From a virus, in IMG/VR virus record IMGVR_UViG_3300032315_001715, positions 310,001 to 374,000 of that record: a stretch of 64,000 nucleotides of DNA; one strand, given 5' to 3'. Positions 63,737 to 64,000 of this stretch are shown here, piece after piece. The notes below the pieces were generated by a model, which did no database searches, was not told the origin of the DNA, and saw only the letters and a list, made by a program, of their open reading frames with translations. The position numbers were made by a program, and so were the translations under genes. How positions within the stretch are numbered: position 1 is the first letter of the stretch; each line of letters begins with the position of its first letter.

Positions 63737-63775
63737 ACCTAGCGTAAACCCGTTGACATGGTCATAACGCTAGGT
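63737..63775 (+). promoter_or_regulatory. Inverted repeat flanking a TTGACA box
   Basis: ACCTAGCGT (63737-63745) and ACGCTAGGT (63767-63775) are perfect 9-base complements with TTGACA at 63753-63758 between them. No good -10 box follows at 16-18 bases. May be an operator-like dyad or RNA hairpin with a 21-base loop. Confidence 0.4.
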
Positions 63776-63854
63776 CGATCTCTATGGAAAATCGCGTTTA
63801 TCCAACATATATTTTCAATGAGATCAACAAGTTAATCTCAGCACCATCTAGCTC

Positions 63855-64000
63855 ATGCAGCATGGTAGCAATGTGACTAATCATACATCCTCAACCTGGT
63901 GCGGTCGCTTGTTTGGTGACTACCTGATGAATTGGTCACAGGGACAGTGGAGGTCCTGCTGCAAGATGCCCTGGGATGTTGTTCAATCTCACGGCACTTC
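63855..64000 (+). CDS. Radical SAM protein N terminus (runs off window)
   Basis: From ATG 63855 (or GTG 63873) the frame stays open to the window edge, giving MQHGSNVTNHTSSTWCGRLF... then WRSCCKMPWDVVQSHGT. The WC....  ..W..CC pattern resembles the start of phage twitch/SPASM radical SAM proteins such as the one at 22757-24151 (FCAAKWTQV ... SCHHP). Only ~48 residues are visible, so the call is tentative. Confidence 0.45.
   Translation, partial: MQHGSNVTNHTSSTWCGRLFGDYLMNWSQGQWRSCCKMPWDVVQSHGT

Noticed and set aside
63753-63780. Complete promoter at TTGACA 63753
   Set aside because: No acceptable -10 box at 15-19 bases; only the dyad is reported.

Overview
The window is a piece of a large, tailed, T4-like bacteriophage genome, probably from an aquatic habitat. 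Evidence: a T4-type DNA ligase; a holin plus spanin-like lysis set; long fibre proteins with collagen-like and beta-propeller repeats of the kind found in cyanophage and pelagiphage T4 relatives; dense overlapping genes on both strands; many T4-style late promoter boxes (consensus NATAAATA); and a tRNA pair. The host cannot be named. There are no photosystem genes here, although a bilin pathway is present. Nothing looks like a bacterial chromosome (no ribosomal or housekeeping operons).

Layout. 1-4.5 kb (minus): operon of DNA ligase, three tiny genes, then a DUF350 / DUF1190 lipoprotein / glutathionylspermidine-synthase-like cassette. 4.5-5.0 kb: a large structured noncoding RNA (minus) with a second, diverged copy at 54.9-55.3 kb (plus). 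5.1-6.7 kb: two surface/VWA-type proteins. 6.8-7.1 kb: hairpin leader and a decayed HNH endonuclease. 7.1-8.8 kb: RyR-domain protein, heme oxygenase and ferredoxin-dependent bilin reductase. 8.8-16 kb: collagen-like fibre, secreted nuclease, two tRNAs with CUA anticodons, PfkB kinase, RlmN-like radical SAM enzyme, spanins and holin. 15.8-25.8 kb: a tightly tiled ten-gene biosynthetic operon (two SGNH-like proteins, two glycosyltransferase-like proteins, KbaZ-like aldolase, shikimate-dehydrogenase-like enzyme, nucleotidyltransferase-kinase fusion, cupin, radical SAM) with a divergent O-carbamoyltransferase. 25.8-29.4 kb: histone-like protein, class II aldolase, phosphoesterase, RpoD-like sigma factor, superoxide dismutase. 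29.5-42.7 kb: small genes mixed with lytic enzymes, peroxiredoxin, ClpP, Dps, SAM decarboxylase and an IscA-like protein. 42.7-51 kb: fibre/adhesin genes. 51.4-63.7 kb (mostly plus): NAD salvage (NAMPT and NMNAT-Nudix), a second fibre gene, RpiB, GlyRS-like protein, Rnl5-type RNA ligase, Nudix, Thg1-like protein; a radical SAM gene runs off the end.

Two promoter classes are visible. Genes of the ligase, GSPS, phosphoesterase/sigma, NAD and RpiB blocks have sigma70-like promoters, several with TTGAC, a 16-17 bp spacer and TGC directly before TATAWT. Structural, lysis, SOD, Dps, RyR/HO/bilin and other dispersed genes carry NATAAATA late boxes, sometimes only 4-8 bases before the start codon.

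The most unusual items are the two covarying copies of a ~420-nt RNA, the bilin operon, the amber-decoding tRNAs next to ordinary TAG usage, a conserved 30-nt hairpin leader found twice, and the ten-gene biosynthetic operon.
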